The notes under the pieces were generated by a model. The model did not search any database and was not told the DNA's origin. It saw only the letters and a list, made by a program, of their open reading frames with translations. Below, piece after piece: positions 22,418-24,324 of a DNA stretch of 24,324 nucleotides; within the stretch, counting starts at the first letter, position 1, and each line of letters begins with the position of its first letter. Location of the stretch: the NCBI GenBank assembly GCA_934630985.1, contig CAKTXO010000016.1:1-24324 (forward strand), written 5' to 3'. Source of the stretch: an uncultured Oscillospiraceae bacterium. GTDB lineage: Bacteria > Bacillota > Clostridia > Oscillospirales > Oscillospiraceae. A program made the position numbers and the translations under genes.

Positions 22418-22457
22418 AAAACCATCTGTTCCGCAAACGCGGAATGGATGGTTTTTT
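22418..22457 (+). terminator. Intrinsic terminator of the sigma operon
   Basis: A 17-bp stem (22418-22434 with 22439-22455, two G-T wobbles, loop AAAC) ends in a T-run, GGTTTTTTCG. It isolates the RT locus from upstream transcription. Confidence 0.85.
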
Positions 22458-22568
22458 CGCATTTGTATATACAGATGCATTGCTTGCTATTATGACATAT
22501 GAAAAAAACGATTCTGCAAATAAGGCTAGAGATTTACCTAAATAATCCGATAATTTCCTGATTTTATA

Positions 22569-22597
22569 TTGCAAAATTCTATTTGAAAAGATATAAT
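22569..22597 (+). promoter_or_regulatory. Promoter of the retron-like locus
   Basis: TTGCAA (22569-22574) and TATAAT (22592-22597) are exactly 17 bases apart. RNA would start near 22604, about 350 bases before the first gene, which fits a long non-coding leader. Confidence 0.7.
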
Positions 22598-22603
22598 GTT
22601 AAG

Positions 22604-22949
22604 GTCAGTACGAGCAGTCAGATCAGACTTCAAATGGTTCACAGAAATGTGGGCGGCATCGTATCTTCGGATATGGATGATTTTGTTTGCGGCACATGCC
22701 TCCCCCTAGTGACTCGATATGCATTTACATAACACATCCAACTTTCGGTCGTGACATAAGTTGCAAGTGTGTGTCAGTATGAGATGTTATAGTGTCGAAA
22801 CGATATAGACAGAACAGACTAGAGCAATTTGGTTTGGAAAGTCGGATTTGTGCTGGTGCGAAAATGTGATACAAGGCTGCATAGTTCCTTTGTTATTGGC
22901 GGAATGGGAAGTCCCTCCAGCTGCAGATGGGGGCCAATAATAACAAAGG
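22604..22949 (+). ncRNA. Candidate retron msr-msd non-coding RNA
   Basis: No gene occupies these bases, yet they lie between a good promoter and a retron-type RT operon and hold many stems. They include CACA-GAAA-TGTG (about 22641-22652). A hairpin CATC-GTATC-TTCG-GATAT with GATG lies at about 22658-22680. GGG-C-GGCAT closes on ATGCC-T-CCC to about 22705. CAACTT/AAGTTG lies at about 22739-22763, and GTGTCG-AAA-CGATAT at about 22792-22806. The RNA ends with a long stem, CCTTTGTTATTGGC (22887-22900) against GCC..AATAACAAAGG (22933-22949), resembling an msd stem. I could not find a convincing a1/a2 pair or the branching G, so the exact ncRNA limits are unknown. Confidence 0.5.
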
Positions 22950-22959
22950 AGGTGAGTTC

Positions 22960-23178
22960 GTGAAAAAGGCGGACAACCCTGTTGTCATTGTTAAAGGTGA
23001 CAACAACGAAGTGGAAGTTAAGGTTAATGTTACCAATACTTCTTCTAATACCCCTGCTGCGATTGCAATTGCGCTTGGCGTTTTTGCAGGAGCAGCCGTA
23101 CTGGCTGTATCACTATGCTGTCCTGAATTGCTTGCTGATTTTGTCCGTTGGCTGATCAGTACAGCAATTGGTGGCTAA
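22960..23178 (+). CDS. 72-residue single-pass membrane protein, putative retron effector or partner
   Basis: GTG 22960 is chosen because AGGAGG (22947-22952) is 7 bases upstream; the ATG at 22927 lies inside the hairpin and has no ribosome site. The N-terminal 30 residues (NPVVIVKGDNNEVEVKVNVT, then NTSSNTP) are polar and strand-like. A hydrophobic helix follows (AAIAIALGVFAGAAVLAVSL, then CC), and a second amphipathic stretch ends WLISTAIGG. The stop lies inside the most upstream possible RT start, so the two are likely coupled. Some retrons (Ec48 type) use a small two-helix membrane toxin, so a membrane-disrupting effector is plausible. No known family is recognised, and the size is near the lower limit for a gene. 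Confidence 0.6.
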   Translation: MKKADNPVVIVKGDNNEVEVKVNVTNTSSNTPAAIAIALGVFAGAAVLAVSLCCPELLADFVRWLISTAIGG

Positions 23179-23194
23179 CACCAGCACATTTTTT

Positions 23195-24190
23195 ATGAAT
23201 AGAGGTGTCTTGCCTTTGACATATTCAGATTGTCCATTATATGGACTGCAATCAAAAAAGAAACTGAAATATTTGTTGTACATAGAGGACAGCAAGCTAT
23301 TCAAGCAAGATTACATCGCATCATTGGTTTCCCCTTACATTGATAAAACAGGGAAGCCACGGTTAATTGAACCACCTTGTGAGGAACTCAAAGCCATACA
23401 GAAACGATTGAAAAAAATGTTAGGCACAATTTCTGTTCCTGATAACGTCTTTTCTGGTATTAAGGGTCGATCATATGCAGACAATGCAATGATGCATATT
23501 GGAAGCAACCGAAGAAATCTTTTTAAAATTGATTTGACAGCGTTCTTCCCCTCAATCAGCAGAGAGACAGTCTATCGGTTCTTTTTCGAAGATTTGCAGT
23601 GCTCTCCTGATGTGGCACAAATTCTTACAGACCTTACGACAATTGATTTGGAAAAATCCAAGACTAATAGCCTTGAAGATATATACCGTTTCTTAGAATC
23701 AAAAAAGGTGCCTTGCAAAAATCATTTGATTTCAGGTGCACCGACCAGCCAGATAATGTCATATCTGGTAAATCACCATATGTTTGATGAGATGCAAAAA
23801 GTTGCAGATAAGAATCACATAACTATGACAATCTATGTGGACGATGTGACATTTTCTAGTGAATGCTGGATTTCACACAACTTCGAAGAAAGAGTTTTTT
23901 CGATTGTTCAGAAATACGAATATCAGATTTCAAAATCTAAAGTAAAGAGATATACAAAACTACATCCTAAGCTGGTGACAGGTGTAGTGATTGATCCTTC
24001 TGGACAACCGGTTATTAAAAATTCGCTAAGAGAAAAGATTATCAATCAATATAAGCACCTACTTGTTCAACCAGAGGATATGGCAGGCAGGCAACGATTA
24101 AGGGGATTGCTGACAGCTGCGCGACAAATATCTCCTAATTCTTTTCCCAATATATACAGGTTCGCATACTCTTCTCCCAAGGAAATATGA
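23195..24190 (+). CDS. Retron-type reverse transcriptase
   Basis: This is a 331-residue RT from ATG 23195; TTG 23168, GTG 23171 and TTG 23216 (8 bases after AGAGGTG) are other possible starts. Motifs in order are KPRLIEPP with EELKAIQKRL (RT1), SGIKGRSYADNAMMHIG with the retron NAxxH element (97-101), FKIDLTAFFPSI with D113 (motif A), LISGAPTSQIMSYLVN (motif B), YVDD with D216/D217 (motif C), and KLVTGVVID with the retron VTG (261-263). All catalytic aspartates are present. There is no integrase, maturase or Cas1 fusion, so it is not a group II intron or CRISPR RT. Retron RTs make msDNA from an adjacent ncRNA and usually serve phage defence with a partner. The gene is A+T-rich, as is the upstream DNA. 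Confidence 0.9.
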   Translation: MNRGVLPLTYSDCPLYGLQSKKKLKYLLYIEDSKLFKQDYIASLVSPYIDKTGKPRLIEPPCEELKAIQKRLKKMLGTISVPDNVFSGIKGRSYADNAMMHIGSNRRNLFKIDLTAFFPSISRETVYRFFFEDLQCSPDVAQILTDLTTIDLEKSKTNSLEDIYRFLESKKVPCKNHLISGAPTSQIMSYLVNHHMFDEMQKVADKNHITMTIYVDDVTFSSECWISHNFEERVFSIVQKYEYQISKSKVKRYTKLHPKLVTGVVIDPSGQPVIKNSLREKIINQYKHLLVQPEDMAGRQRLRGLLTAARQISPNSFPNIYRFAYSSPKEI

Positions 24191-24235
24191 GATTTATAAA
24201 AATAGCAAGCAATGCTTATGGCGCGCCATATGCGA

Positions 24236-24273
24236 AAAACGCTCAAATCCGCCCCGGCGGATTTGAGCGTTTT
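24236..24273. terminator. Strong bidirectional terminator after the RT gene
   Basis: AAAACGCTCAAATCCGCC (24236-24253) pairs with the complementary 24256-24273. The stem ends in TTTT on + and in TTTT on the minus strand. It closes the retron-like unit about 45 bases after the RT stop. Confidence 0.88.
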
Positions 24274-24324
24274 CTGCTTGTTGGGAAGCATCCCAAACCC
24301 TTTGCATCACAAGTTCCTTGTGAG

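Noticed and set aside
22887..22949. Whole msr-msd confined to this hairpin
   Set aside because: The loop is only about 32 bases, too short for both msr and msd, so the ncRNA must extend upstream if it exists.
22214..22959. CRISPR array or group II intron near the RT
   Set aside because: There are no regular spaced repeats, no maturase domain and no intron domain V sequence near the RT.

Overview
The window looks like a chromosomal segment from a gut-type Clostridia bacterium, probably in the Oscillospirales/Ruminococcaceae range. This placement is an inference from the G+C-rich Firmicutes-style genes, the AGGAGG ribosome sites, the NAD-dependent PyrK/PyrD pair, and small mobile-element proteins of a kind common in that group. 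No rRNA or other taxonomic marker is present.

Layout. (1) 1-4696: the 3' part of a pyrimidine operon, carB(end)-pyrK-pyrD-pyrF-pyrE-pyrB, all on + and tightly spaced, except where MITE-like palindromic DNA sits before pyrK and a related fragment sits before pyrE. PyrB carries a C-terminal zinc module with exactly the cysteine spacing of PyrI. (2) 4802-4887: tRNA-Leu(CAA). Its last 59 bp are repeated exactly at 16089-16147, so the intervening 11.26 kb reads as a genomic island. A beheaded tyrosine recombinase lies just inside the left end. (3) 5553-15462: the island cargo is two divergent operons. On the minus strand are a lipoprotein substrate-binding protein, a fused two-domain ABC permease, an ABC ATPase with a large insertion, and a beta-phosphoglucomutase-like HAD enzyme. 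On the plus strand are a second binding lipoprotein, a LytS/YesM-type sensor kinase, an AraC-type response regulator and a P-loop kinase. Together they suggest a sensed, inducible importer of a phosphorylated sugar. (4) 15383-16564: remnants and small genes of mobile-element character around the right repeat. (5) 16922-18869: an A+T-rich RloA/RloB (AbiL-like) pair with its own promoter, likely anti-phage. (6) 18870-20135: mostly non-coding DNA with hairpins and one small TTG-start gene. (7) 20136-22213: an ECF sigma factor and a coupled membrane-anchored anti-sigma-like protein. (8) 22569-24273: a promoter, about 350 nt of structured non-coding RNA, a 72-residue membrane protein and a retron-type reverse transcriptase, closed by a strong terminator.

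The main candidate for an undescribed system is region 8, a retron-like locus whose only visible partner is a tiny membrane protein encoded between the putative ncRNA and the RT. The sensed transport island is second. Its ATPase has about 110 extra residues between the Q-loop and the ABC signature.
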